DNA of 64,000 bases from Variovorax saccharolyticus (GCF_030316765.1 NZ_JASZYT010000012.1:1-64000), one strand, 5' to 3'. Positions 50,378-59,148 are shown, counted from the stretch's first letter. Translations and numbers: made by a program. Notes: generated by a model from the letters alone, not told the origin.

Positions 50378-51361
50378 ATGCAGTTCATGAACCGATCGAA
50401 CCGTCGGCTGGTACTCGCAGCCTGCGCGGCCGTCCTGTCTGCTGTCTGCCTGCCGGCGCAGGCGGCCTGGCCGGATCGGCCCATCAAGCTCATCGTTCCG
50501 TTCGCCCCGGGCGGCAGCAACGACAACATCGCCCGCGTGGTCGCGGCCAGGCTGGGCACCCGCCTCGGCCAGCCCATCATCGTGGACAACAAGGGTGGCG
50601 CGGGCGGCACCATCGGCACGGACTACGTCGTCAAGTCACAAGCTGACGGCTACACGCTGCTGTTCGCATCAAGCTCGATCACGACCAACGCGGCGATCGG
50701 AAAGAAGCTCAGCTACGACCCGCTGAAGGACCTCGCACCGATCGGCGAGATCGGCGCCGGTCCCTTCGTGGTGGTGGTGGCGAACGACGTCAAGGCGACC
50801 ACGCTGCCGGAACTGATCGCGTTGGCCCGGGCAAGGCCGAAGAGCCTCAGCTATGGCTCCGCGGGCATCGGCGGCATGAACCATCTGGGGACCGAACTGC
50901 TGGCGTCGGCTGCCAAGGTCCAGCTCGTTCATGTTCCTTACAAGGGAATCTCGCTGGCTTTCACCGACCTGATGTCCGGCACGCTGCAGGTGCTGCTGCC
51001 TAGCCTGGCATCGGCCGCGCCCTACATCCACGCCGGGAAGATGCGCGGCCTGGCTGTGACGAGCCTGGCACGCTCGCCGCTCGCGCCAGAACTGCCCACA
51101 GCATCGGAGGCCGGCCTGCCCGGTTTCCAGCTGGAGGTGTGGTGGGGCCTGGCAGGCCCGGCCAGGTTGCCCGCGCCGGTCGTGAAGAGGCTGAACGAGG
51201 AACTGAATGCCGTCCTCGCGCTGCCCGACGTGAGCGAGTTGCTGGCGCGCGAAGCGGCGACGCCGAAGCCCGGAACACCCGGGCAGTTCGGACAGCTGAT
51301 CCGCGACGACTTCACACGTTGGAATCGACTGATCAAAGACGCGCACATCCAGGCGGAGTAA
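50378..51361 (+). CDS. Bug/TctC-family periplasmic solute receptor
   Basis: A 327-residue receptor. The ATG at 50378 has GAAGGAGACAGGTCC upstream; the in-frame ATG overlapping the previous stop lacks such a site. Signal peptide RRLVLAACAAVLSAVCLPAQA, then IKLIVPFAPGGSNDNIARVV, VDNKGGAGGTIGTDYVVKSQ and VPYKGISLAFTDLMSGTLQV. It presumably captures the carboxylate that the operon degrades. Confidence 0.93.
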   Translation: MQFMNRSNRRLVLAACAAVLSAVCLPAQAAWPDRPIKLIVPFAPGGSNDNIARVVAARLGTRLGQPIIVDNKGGAGGTIGTDYVVKSQADGYTLLFASSSITTNAAIGKKLSYDPLKDLAPIGEIGAGPFVVVVANDVKATTLPELIALARARPKSLSYGSAGIGGMNHLGTELLASAAKVQLVHVPYKGISLAFTDLMSGTLQVLLPSLASAAPYIHAGKMRGLAVTSLARSPLAPELPTASEAGLPGFQLEVWWGLAGPARLPAPVVKRLNEELNAVLALPDVSELLAREAATPKPGTPGQFGQLIRDDFTRWNRLIKDAHIQAE

Positions 51362-51369
51362 TCACAACC

Positions 51370-52632
51370 ATGCCCGACATCATCGCCATCGACCAACTTC
51401 GCATTGCCGATCATCTGAAGCCGAACGACGTGATCGGCTGGCCGCAAGGACCCGGCGAGCCGCTCGCGCTCACGGAGGCCCTCGTGGCCCAGCGCGCGAA
51501 CCTCCAGGCACCGGAGCTGTTCTTCGGCTTGTCCGCCTCGGACACCTTGCGGCCAGAGATCGCGGACCGCTTCTCCTTCCGCGCACTCAACGGCGCGGGC
51601 GGCAGCCGGCGCGTCACCGCGATGGCGGAGATCTACCCCTGCCACGTCAGCACGATTCCTTCGCTGCTTCGCAACGGAACGCTGCATGTGGACGTGGTGT
51701 TGGTCCAGGTCAGGCCCTTGCCCGGCGGCGGCTTCACGCTCGGGATCATCTCGGACTTCACGCAGGCGCTGATCCAACAGGCCCGACTGGTGATCGCTCT
51801 TCTCAATCCCGCGCTGCCTTTACTGGCGGGTGACGCAGCGGTGGCCGGGGCCGACATCGACGTGCTGGTCGAGAGCGACACGCGCATCATCGACATGCCG
51901 GACCCCGAGCCTTCGGCCGTCGAGACACTGGTGGCGCAGCAGGTGGCAGCGCTGGTTCCCGATAGGGCGACGATCCAGCTCGGCGTGGGCACACTGCCGG
52001 CGGCCGTCGCCCGCGCGCTGGCCGGCCATCGGGAGCTCGGCGTGCACAGCGGCGTGGTCTCGGATGTCCTGGTCGACCTAGTGGAGCAGGGCGTGGTCAC
52101 GAATGCTCACAAGGGGCGCGATGCCGGTCGCACCGTCACCGGCGGCCTGTTCGGAACCCGGCGACTGCGCGATTTCGCCGAACGCACCGGCGCGATCGAA
52201 CTGCGCAGTGCCGAGTACACGCATCACATCGGGGTCACGTCGTCGCTGTCCCAGTTCCACACAATCAACTCGGCGATCGAGATCGACCTGAGCGGGCAGG
52301 CCAACGCCGAGATCGCCGGTGGACGCTACTTGGGTGCGGTCGGCGGCCAGGTCGACTTCGTGCGCGGGGGGGTGGCCTCGCCCGGCGGGCGATCGATCAT
52401 CGCCTTCCCGTCGACCACCCCCGACGGCAAGCACTCCCGGATCGTCGCCTCGCTCGAGGGGCGGCCCGTGACCACCGCCCGCAGCGATGTGGATGTCATC
52501 GTGACCGAATATGGCACGGCGCATCTTCGCGGCTGCCCGCTGAACGAACGTGCGCGCCGCCTCGCGGCCATTGCGCACCCAGACCACAGGGACGCGCTGC
52601 TGCGCGGGCTGAACAAGAAGGATCACGCATGA
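51370..52632 (+). CDS. Acetyl-CoA hydrolase/transferase family CoA-transferase, itaconate CoA-transferase-like
   Basis: A 420-residue class I CoA-transferase of the 4-hydroxybutyrate CoA-transferase (Cat2/AbfT) type. IQLGVGTLPAAVARALAG near 200 and GVHSGVVSDVLVDLVEQGVV near 225 are family blocks. AEYTHHIG near 285 and TINSAIEIDLSGQANAE near 305 frame the region that holds the active site, and TEYGTAHLRGCPLNERAR is near the end. Itaconate CoA-transferase (Ict) belongs to this family. It lies 8 bp after TctC and overlaps the ECH gene by 4 bases. Its likely role is activation of a dicarboxylate to its CoA ester. Confidence 0.83.
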   Translation: MPDIIAIDQLRIADHLKPNDVIGWPQGPGEPLALTEALVAQRANLQAPELFFGLSASDTLRPEIADRFSFRALNGAGGSRRVTAMAEIYPCHVSTIPSLLRNGTLHVDVVLVQVRPLPGGGFTLGIISDFTQALIQQARLVIALLNPALPLLAGDAAVAGADIDVLVESDTRIIDMPDPEPSAVETLVAQQVAALVPDRATIQLGVGTLPAAVARALAGHRELGVHSGVVSDVLVDLVEQGVVTNAHKGRDAGRTVTGGLFGTRRLRDFAERTGAIELRSAEYTHHIGVTSSLSQFHTINSAIEIDLSGQANAEIAGGRYLGAVGGQVDFVRGGVASPGGRSIIAFPSTTPDGKHSRIVASLEGRPVTTARSDVDVIVTEYGTAHLRGCPLNERARRLAAIAHPDHRDALLRGLNKKDHA

Positions 52633-53426
52633 ACAAAGACCTCTTCCTCGATGACCTGGGCGATGGCGTCTTCCAGATTCGCCTGGAGCGGCCCGAGCGC
52701 ATGAACGCGCTCGGCGTCGCCACGGTATCGGCACTCGAACAGGCGGTGGCCGATGCCGCCGCCGCAGAGGCGCGGGTGCTGCTGATCCGCGGCAGCGGGC
52801 GAGCCTTCTGCGCCGGCGCCGATCTCAAGGAACGCAAGGGTATGGACCTCGCGGCGCGCATGGCGCACAACGCCGGGATCAACGCGGCCGTCAACGCGGT
52901 CGCGGCATCTCGCTGCGTGACCATCTCTGTGCTCAACGGCCTCGCGCTCGGCGGCGGACTCGAGCTGGCCTTGGCCTGCGACCTTCGCATCGCCGCCGCA
53001 GGGATCAGCCTCGGCCTGACCGAGAGCCGCGTCGGCGCCTTTCCCGGCGCCGGCGGTACACAACGGCTGCCGCGCGTGGTCGGTGCCAGCCGGGCACTGC
53101 ACATGATGCTGAGCGGGGAGCCCGTGACTTCCGAGTACGCGCTCGGCATCGGCCTCGTCAACGAACTCGTGGCGCCGGAATCGCTCGATGAACGCGCAAT
53201 CGGCTTCGCCCGTTCGCTGGCCGGCCGCTCCGCCGCCGCGCTCACGGCCATCAAACGCTTGGTCTACCAGGGCATCGAAAAGCCGCTCGCAGACGGGCTT
53301 CGGCTCGAACGCGCGGCGTTGCCGGAAATCCTCGGGTCGGCCGACTACGCCGAAGGCCTCGCTGCCTTCGCCGAACGCCGCCCGCCCCGCTTCAACCAAC
53401 CCACCCTCACAAGGAACCCAGCATGA
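52629..53426 (+). CDS. Enoyl-CoA hydratase/isomerase family protein
   Basis: A 265-residue crotonase-fold protein. RGSGRAFCAGADLKERK near 52 and NGLALGGGLELALACDLRI near 103 form the oxyanion hole and include the first active-site Glu. GLTESRVGAFPGAGGTQRLP near 130 carries the second Glu. Both catalytic Glu residues are present, so hydration of an enoyl-CoA is expected. In itaconate loci of Pseudomonas and Yersinia this step is done by a MaoC-type hydratase (Ich) instead; here a crotonase-type enzyme may substitute. It overlaps both neighbours by 4 bases. Confidence 0.9.
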   Translation: MNKDLFLDDLGDGVFQIRLERPERMNALGVATVSALEQAVADAAAAEARVLLIRGSGRAFCAGADLKERKGMDLAARMAHNAGINAAVNAVAASRCVTISVLNGLALGGGLELALACDLRIAAAGISLGLTESRVGAFPGAGGTQRLPRVVGASRALHMMLSGEPVTSEYALGIGLVNELVAPESLDERAIGFARSLAGRSAAALTAIKRLVYQGIEKPLADGLRLERAALPEILGSADYAEGLAAFAERRPPRFNQPTLTRNPA

Positions 53427-54601
53427 CTACCCAGAGACTTCTCCTCACCGACGACCAGCGAGCACTGGTCGGCGCCGTGCGCACGCTCGCCAAGGACAAG
53501 GACTTCCGCGGCAACTCGATCAAGTACCTCGATGGCACCTATCCGTGGGACAACCTGAACGCGCTGGCGAAGATCGGCGTGCTGGGCATGTCGATCCCCG
53601 AGGAATACGGAGGCTCCAACCTCCCGGTGTTCGACACCGCTCTCGTCATGGAAGAGGTCGCCAAGCACTGCTACAACACGGCAATGGGCCTGATGGGCAT
53701 GGTGGGCGTGCAGGTGCGCGTCATCAGCACGTACGCGCCGGAGAGCATGAAGCGCGACATTCTGCCCAAGGTCTGCTCGGGCGAAGCGCACCTGGCAGTC
53801 TGCATGACCGAGCCTCACGCGGGCACCGACGTGCCGAACTACAAGACCAACACCGTCATCAAGGGCGACCGCGCCGTGGTCAACGGCGTGAAGACACTGA
53901 TCAGTCGCGCCAACGAGGCGGAATGGTTCGTGGTGTTCACGCGGATCAACGGCACACCCGGCCGCGAGGGCATCGGCTGCGTGCTCGTGAACCGGCAGAC
54001 CCCTGGTTTCGAGGTGACGGCGCGCTACCACACGATGGGCGGCGAGTACCTGGCCGAGATCCAGTTCAACAACTGCGAAGTCCCGGTGGAGAACGTGGTG
54101 CTTCGCGAAGGCGGCTTCAAGAAGCTGCTGTCGGCGTTCAACACGCAACGCTGTCTGAACCCCAGCGTATCGCTGGGCATGGCCGAGGCAGCCTTCGAGG
54201 AGGCGATCAACTACGTACGCGAAAGGTCGATCCGCGGCAACCCTGTCGCCAACTTCCAGGGCATCCAGTGGAAGCTCGCCGAGATGTACCGAGACATCGA
54301 AGCCGGCCGCAGCCTCCTGTACCGCGCCTGCCTCACGGCCGACCCGTTCCCGGATCCGCACGACGCCGCGATCGCCAAGATGTTCGTCAACGAGATGGCG
54401 ATCCGTGTCTCCAGCGAAGCGCTGCAGGTGCACGGCGGATACGGCTTCTGCGACGACTACCCGATTTCGCGCATCTACCGCGGCGTGCGATATGGCACCC
54501 TGGGAGGCGGCGCCACCGAAGCGCTCAAGGACCTGGTCGGCAAGAAACTGGTCAGCGACTTCGATCCGGTGGACGGCTTTCTCTCGACGGGGACATTCTG
54601 A
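53423..54601 (+). CDS. Acyl-CoA dehydrogenase family protein with non-canonical active-site positions
   Basis: A 392-residue flavoprotein. IGVLGMSIPEEYGGSNL near 50, CMTEPHAGTDVPNYKTN near 130 and VHGGYGFCDDYPISRIYRGV near 345 match acyl-CoA dehydrogenases. The usual catalytic Glu in a YEGT-type motif is replaced: the segment reads RYGTLGGGATEALK, with Gly at that position. The alternative helix-G Glu used by isovaleryl- and long-chain enzymes appears as Gln in FNTQRCLNP. The base may lie elsewhere, or the enzyme may catalyse a different reaction. It overlaps the ECH gene by 4 bases and lies 2 bases before CitE. Confidence 0.85.
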   Translation: MTTQRLLLTDDQRALVGAVRTLAKDKDFRGNSIKYLDGTYPWDNLNALAKIGVLGMSIPEEYGGSNLPVFDTALVMEEVAKHCYNTAMGLMGMVGVQVRVISTYAPESMKRDILPKVCSGEAHLAVCMTEPHAGTDVPNYKTNTVIKGDRAVVNGVKTLISRANEAEWFVVFTRINGTPGREGIGCVLVNRQTPGFEVTARYHTMGGEYLAEIQFNNCEVPVENVVLREGGFKKLLSAFNTQRCLNPSVSLGMAEAAFEEAINYVRERSIRGNPVANFQGIQWKLAEMYRDIEAGRSLLYRACLTADPFPDPHDAAIAKMFVNEMAIRVSSEALQVHGGYGFCDDYPISRIYRGVRYGTLGGGATEALKDLVGKKLVSDFDPVDGFLSTGTF

Positions 54602-54603
54602 TC

Positions 54604-55476
54604 ATGCGCTCGCTGCTCTTCGTCCCCGGCCACGATGCGCGCAAGCTCGCCAAAGGCTTGGCTTGCGGGGCGGATGCGCTGATCATCGACCTGGAGGACT
54701 CGGTCCCCGACTCGGAGAAGGCGCGGGCACGCGAAGTGTGCGCGGAATTCATCGGCGCGAACCGCGAGCGCATGCCCTTGTTCGTCCGTGTCAACGCGTT
54801 GAGCACCGGCTTCACAGTGGATGACCTGCGAGCGGTGGTGCACGCCCGGCCCTACGGGGTCATGCTGCCCAAGTGCGCAAGCGGTCACGACGTCGCGGTG
54901 CTCGACGCCTATGTGGGCGAGTTCGAGGCAAATCACGACGTGGCGCCGGGCTCCCTGCGCATTCTGCCAATCGTGACGGAGAGCGCCGCGAGCCTTTTCG
55001 GCATGGATAGCTACCGGCACTTGGCCGGACCCAGGTTGTGCGGGATGTTCTGGGGCGGTGAGGATCTCGCGAGCGACATCGGAGCGTCGAAGAACCGCGA
55101 TCCGGAGGGTCGCTACACCGCGCCCTACCAACTGGCGCGTGCGCTGACACTGCTCGGCGCCACTGCAGCGCAGGTTCCGGCCATCGATGCCGTCTTCACC
55201 GATTTCCGGGATCACGCCGGATTGAAAGCCGAAGCTGCCGAAGCGGTGCGCGATGGCTTCTGCGCGAAAGTGGCGATCCACCCGGACCAGATCGGGCCGA
55301 TCAACGATGCCTTCACGCCCTCACCCGCCGACGTGGCCTGGGCACGGCACGTCGTCGCGGCCTTCGATTCCCAACCCGCCGCCGGTGCCATCGCGATCGA
55401 GGGGCGAATGCTCGATCGCCCGCACTATCGCTCGGCGCAACGCCTGCTGGCACGTGCGGCGCTGGTACAGACCTGA
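54604..55476 (+). CDS. HpcH/HpaI aldolase / CitE-family lyase, citramalyl-CoA-lyase-like
   Basis: A 290-residue CitE-type TIM barrel. LLFVPGHDARKLAKGLACGA near 3, IIDLEDSVPDSEKARAR near 30, FVRVNALSTGF near 62 (substrate Arg), LPIVTESAASLFGM near 120 (Mg-binding Glu) and WGGEDLASDIGASKNRD near 145 (Mg-binding Glu/Asp) are all present. Such enzymes cleave citramalyl-, malyl- or citryl-type CoA esters. Ccl of itaconate degradation is of this family. It starts 2 bases after the acyl-CoA dehydrogenase stop. Confidence 0.88.
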   Translation: MRSLLFVPGHDARKLAKGLACGADALIIDLEDSVPDSEKARAREVCAEFIGANRERMPLFVRVNALSTGFTVDDLRAVVHARPYGVMLPKCASGHDVAVLDAYVGEFEANHDVAPGSLRILPIVTESAASLFGMDSYRHLAGPRLCGMFWGGEDLASDIGASKNRDPEGRYTAPYQLARALTLLGATAAQVPAIDAVFTDFRDHAGLKAEAAEAVRDGFCAKVAIHPDQIGPINDAFTPSPADVAWARHVVAAFDSQPAAGAIAIEGRMLDRPHYRSAQRLLARAALVQT

Positions 55477-55524
55477 CCTCGCCGACCTCCTTCATTGCCA
55501 AATTCGACGAACTGCGGAGCCTCC

Positions 55525-56775
55525 ATGCCATCAACCGAACACCCCGTCAACGATTCACATCGCAACTACCCGCTCGCGGGCATCACCGTCATCGACCTCT
55601 CGCATGTCTACAACGGGCCCTACGCGACCTTTCTCATGGCCATGGCAGGCGCCAACGTGATCAAGGTCGAACCCTTTCAGGGCGAACACCTGCGCAGTCG
55701 CGGCGACATGGGCGGCGCGGCTCTACCCTTCGCGATGCTCAACTCGAACAAGCAGCCCGTCACCCTGAATCTGAAGACGGAACAGGGCCGTGAACTGTTG
55801 CGCGAGATGGTTGCGCGGGCCGATATTCTGGTGGAGAACTTCGCGCCAGGCGTGATGGAGCGACTGGGCGTGGGTTCGGCCGCGCTGCACGAGGTCAATC
55901 CGCGGCTGGTATACGGGTCGAGTTCGGGCTATGGCAAGTCGGGACCATACCGCGACTATCCAGCCATGGACCTTGTCATGCAGGCCATGTGCGGCGTCAT
56001 AGATTCGACCGGATTCCCGGATCAACCGCCAGTCAAGTCCGGGGCGGCCATCTGCGACTTCATGGCCGGAATCCATCTGTACGCCGCAATCATGACCGCA
56101 CTCTACGAACGCGAGCGCACGGGCCGCGGCCGCGTGGTCGAGGTGTCGATGCAAGACGCCACCTACGCGTCGCTCGCTTCCAACCTCGGAATGCTGCACG
56201 CCCGCGGTGCGGACGCCCCGGCGCGCACGGGCAATCGCCACGGGGGGCTCGGCATCTCGCCCTACAACGTCTACGAGACAACCGACGGCTTCGTGGTGCT
56301 CAACGCCCCTGGCGATCACCACTTCCGGGCGATCCTTGGCGTCATGGGTCGCTCCGACCTTCAGGACAATGCCCGCTTCGCGACGCGCTCGGCACGGGTC
56401 GAGAACTTCGCGGATGTCGACGCGCTGATCGAGGGATGGACACGCACGCTTACCCGCAATGACGTGGCAAAGCGCATGCTGGCCGCGAAGGTTCCGTGCG
56501 CGCCGGTGCGCGATCTGACCGAGGTGATGCACGATGAGAACATGCATGCACGTGGAAGCCTGCAGTGGATCGACCATCCAGAACTGGGGGATGTTGTGCT
56601 GCCGCACTCGCCGCTCGTTTTCGAAGGCACCGAACGTCGACCGATCGAACCGAGCCTGCCACTGGGCGCCAGCAATCGCGCAGTGTTCGGCCTCTGGCTC
56701 GGACACTCGGAAGACGAGCTGACCTCGTTCGAAGCAGCTGGCGCCATCGGCCCCATCCAGCAGTTCACAAGCTGA
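55525..56775 (+). CDS. CaiB/BaiF family (class III) CoA-transferase
   Basis: A 416-residue class III CoA-transferase. The ATG at 55525 follows GCGGAGCCTCC; an in-frame ATG ten codons earlier is less likely. VIDLSHVYNGPYATFLMAM opens the fold. VENFAPGVMERLGVG near 105 and PRLVYGSSSGYGKSGPYRDY near 130 precede the active-site Asp in AMDLVMQA near 152. SMQDATYASLAS and a C-terminal VPCAPVRDLTEV region follow. It moves CoA between carboxylates. With the Cat2-type transferase it is the second CoA-transferase in this operon, so two different acids or two exchange steps are likely. Confidence 0.92.
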   Translation: MPSTEHPVNDSHRNYPLAGITVIDLSHVYNGPYATFLMAMAGANVIKVEPFQGEHLRSRGDMGGAALPFAMLNSNKQPVTLNLKTEQGRELLREMVARADILVENFAPGVMERLGVGSAALHEVNPRLVYGSSSGYGKSGPYRDYPAMDLVMQAMCGVIDSTGFPDQPPVKSGAAICDFMAGIHLYAAIMTALYERERTGRGRVVEVSMQDATYASLASNLGMLHARGADAPARTGNRHGGLGISPYNVYETTDGFVVLNAPGDHHFRAILGVMGRSDLQDNARFATRSARVENFADVDALIEGWTRTLTRNDVAKRMLAAKVPCAPVRDLTEVMHDENMHARGSLQWIDHPELGDVVLPHSPLVFEGTERRPIEPSLPLGASNRAVFGLWLGHSEDELTSFEAAGAIGPIQQFTS

Positions 56776-56802
56776 CTCGACCCTCATCTCAGCGAAGCCA
56801 AG

Positions 56803-57384
56803 ATGCCTTTGCCACCTCCTGAACCCCGGCGGCCCCTTCACCACCGCAGCATCGAGCTGCACGGCTACGAACGGCTCGACGGACTCTACGACATCGAGGC
56901 GCGCTTGATCGACACCAAGGCGATCGGCGTGCTGCTCGGCGATGCGCGCGCGGTGGCAGCGGGCGACCCGATTCACGACATGTCGATCCGCCTCGTGATC
57001 AATGTGAATCTCGACGTGATCGAGGTTGACGCGTGCATCGACGCTTCACCGTACCAGGTTTGCGGCGAAGCGACTCTTGCTCTGCAGTCGTTGCGCGGCC
57101 TGCGCATCGGCTCCGGGTGGTCCGCCGCGATTCGCGAACGGCTCGGAGGCCACAAGGGATGCACACACCTTGCCGAGCTGCTGCGGCCGCTGGCGACTGT
57201 GGCGCTTCAGTCGCTATGGCAGGTGCGCGAGACCATGCCCACGCCAGTCGACGCAGACGGGAAGCCGCGCAAGATCGACAGTTGTCATGCCTACGCCAGC
57301 AATGGCCACGTGGTGCGGCAACGCTGGCCGCACTACTACACGGGAGATACCCGCACTCACCCACAAGGAGACGACCAAGAATGA
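56803..57384 (+). CDS. DUF2889 domain protein
   Basis: A 193-residue paralogue of 325-915 with the same blocks: RRSIELHGYERLDGLYDIEA-like opening, IHDMSIRLVIN, RGLRIGSGW and a GCTHLAELLRPLATVALQS helix. It lies 27 bp after a CoA-transferase gene and overlaps TctC by 4 bases (ATGA), so it is translated within a CoA-ester operon. The family function is unknown. Its fixed place in an organic-acid operon suggests a regulatory, thioesterase-like or binding role rather than housekeeping, but nothing in the sequence proves this. Confidence 0.87.
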   Translation: MPLPPPEPRRPLHHRSIELHGYERLDGLYDIEARLIDTKAIGVLLGDARAVAAGDPIHDMSIRLVINVNLDVIEVDACIDASPYQVCGEATLALQSLRGLRIGSGWSAAIRERLGGHKGCTHLAELLRPLATVALQSLWQVRETMPTPVDADGKPRKIDSCHAYASNGHVVRQRWPHYYTGDTRTHPQGDDQE

Positions 57385-58346
57385 ACACCTTCTCGAGATG
57401 GCTGTTGGCGGCAACGCTGATGACGGGATCCCTCGCCATGGCCCAGGGCGACGCCTATCCGTCCAAGCCGATCCAGATCGTCATCACCAGCACGCCGGGA
57501 TCGGCTTCCGACGCGATTACGCGAGTGCTCGGCAACGAAGTTACCAAGACTCTCGGACAGCCGATCGTGGTGATCAGCAAGGCCAGCGCTGCCGGCACGA
57601 TCGGTGCCGACTTTGTCAAGCGGTCACCGCCCGATGGCTACACGCTCTTCTTCGGTGGCAACACGACCATGGCAGCAAACGTGTACCTGGTGAAGAGCCT
57701 GTCATACGACCCGGTGCGTGACTTCGAACCCATCACCCTGGTGTCGGTGAATCCCCTGCTGCTGGTGGTGCGCTCGAGCCTGCCCGTGAAGACAGTGGCC
57801 GAACTGGTCGCCTACGCGAAGGCCCACCCCGGAGAGATGAACTACGGCGTCGGCAACTCGGGTGCGCGAGTGGCAGCGCAGTTGATGATGACTGGCACCG
57901 GTCTGAAGGCACAGGATATTTCCTTCAACGGAGCATCGCAGGCCGCGCTCGAACTGGTGGCCGGCCGGCTTGATTTCATGTTCGTTGATCCACTTGTGGT
58001 GGACTCCTTCATCCAGCAAGGCACGCTGCGGCCGTTAGCCGTCTCGTCGTCGGTTCGGCTGCCATCGATGCCGAACCTGCCGACGATGCAGGAAGCTGGC
58101 CTGAAAGGCTATGACTATTCTTCGTGGCTCGGCTACTACGCGCCGCGCGGTACGCCGAAGGCGATCATCGACAAACTGAACGGCGCGTTCGCGCAAGCCA
58201 TCCAGAGCCCCGAAGCGCAGGACTACTTTCGCCGCATGGGCATGATCGGACGCTCTTCGGCACCCGACGGACTCGCCGCATTCAACAAGGACCAGATCAC
58301 ATCCTGGGGTCGCTGGGTCAAGGAAGCAGGCCTTCAGGCACAGTGA
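57381..58346 (+). CDS. Bug/TctC-family periplasmic solute receptor
   Basis: A 321-residue receptor. The ATG at 57381 overlaps the DUF2889 stop; CACAAGGAG lies 12 bases upstream. Signal peptide WLLAATLMTGSLAMA, then IQIVITSTPGSASDAITRVL, where the usual VPF is replaced by ITST, ISKASAAGTIGADFVKRSPP and SFNGASQAALELVAGRLDF. The changed ligand loop and missing VPY element mark a divergent ligand. It is the second receptor of this operon. Confidence 0.9.
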   Translation: MNTFSRWLLAATLMTGSLAMAQGDAYPSKPIQIVITSTPGSASDAITRVLGNEVTKTLGQPIVVISKASAAGTIGADFVKRSPPDGYTLFFGGNTTMAANVYLVKSLSYDPVRDFEPITLVSVNPLLLVVRSSLPVKTVAELVAYAKAHPGEMNYGVGNSGARVAAQLMMTGTGLKAQDISFNGASQAALELVAGRLDFMFVDPLVVDSFIQQGTLRPLAVSSSVRLPSMPNLPTMQEAGLKGYDYSSWLGYYAPRGTPKAIIDKLNGAFAQAIQSPEAQDYFRRMGMIGRSSAPDGLAAFNKDQITSWGRWVKEAGLQAQ

Positions 58347-58395
58347 AGTGATCGATCATCCTTTGATCAAAGCACCATCAACATGGAGATGATGA

Positions 58396-59148
58396 ATGGA
58401 TTTGAAGCTTGAGGGACGCCGATGCCTTGTGACCGGGGCGAGCGCTGGTATCGGGGCAGGCGTAGTGGAAGCGCTGCTGCGCGAAGGTGCACTTGTAGCG
58501 GCAACTGCCCGGAGAGGTCAGCAGCTCGAGGCCCTGGCGCAGACGATGAAAGATGCCGGAATCGCGCGTCCGGTGATAGTGCCGAGTGACGTGACCAATT
58601 CAGACGATGTCAAGCGCATCGCGCGAGAGGCGTCCGCTACCATCGGTGCAATCGAAGTGCTTGTCAATTGCGCAGGCGGTTCGCGACCAGTCTCCGTGGA
58701 ATCTGGAGACGACGAGTGGGACGAGTCATTTGCACTGAACTTCACGGCTGGTCGACGCTTGACGGCCCAGTTGCTGCCATCCATGAGGCAGGCGCGCTGG
58801 GGACGCATCATCAACATCACGGGGCTGTTGGAGCCGCGCTCCCTGAATGCCGCAATGGCGGCGAAGGCAGGCGTCCATCTCTGGGCCAAGGGCCTCTCCC
58901 GCGATCTCGCACCCGAAGGCATCACGGTCAATAGCATCGCACCGGGCCGCATCGAGAGTGAGCAACTGGATCGCCTCTATCCCGAGCACGAACGCCGCGC
59001 GTTCATTGAGCGCTTCGTGCCCATTGGTTACTTCGGAAAGCCCGCGGATGTGGCGAACCTGGTGATCTTCCTTGCGTCACCCTTGGCAAGCTACATCACC
59101 GGGACGGTCATTGCCGTGGACGGCGGGATGAGCTACTACGGGGCCTAA
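58396..59148 (+). CDS. SDR-family protein lacking the catalytic Tyr
   Basis: A 250-residue classical-SDR fold. CLVTGASAGIGAGVVEALLR gives the cofactor loop at residues 10-28. VNCAGGSRP and INITGLLEP follow, and the C-terminus has VIAVDGGMSYYGA. The active-site block reads LNAAMAAKAGVHLW: Lys is kept, but the Tyr of YxxxK is Ala, and the catalytic Ser position is Thr. It therefore either binds cofactor without redox activity or uses a changed mechanism. It is the last gene of the operon, ahead of a hairpin. Confidence 0.85.
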   Translation: MDLKLEGRRCLVTGASAGIGAGVVEALLREGALVAATARRGQQLEALAQTMKDAGIARPVIVPSDVTNSDDVKRIAREASATIGAIEVLVNCAGGSRPVSVESGDDEWDESFALNFTAGRRLTAQLLPSMRQARWGRIINITGLLEPRSLNAAMAAKAGVHLWAKGLSRDLAPEGITVNSIAPGRIESEQLDRLYPEHERRAFIERFVPIGYFGKPADVANLVIFLASPLASYITGTVIAVDGGMSYYGA

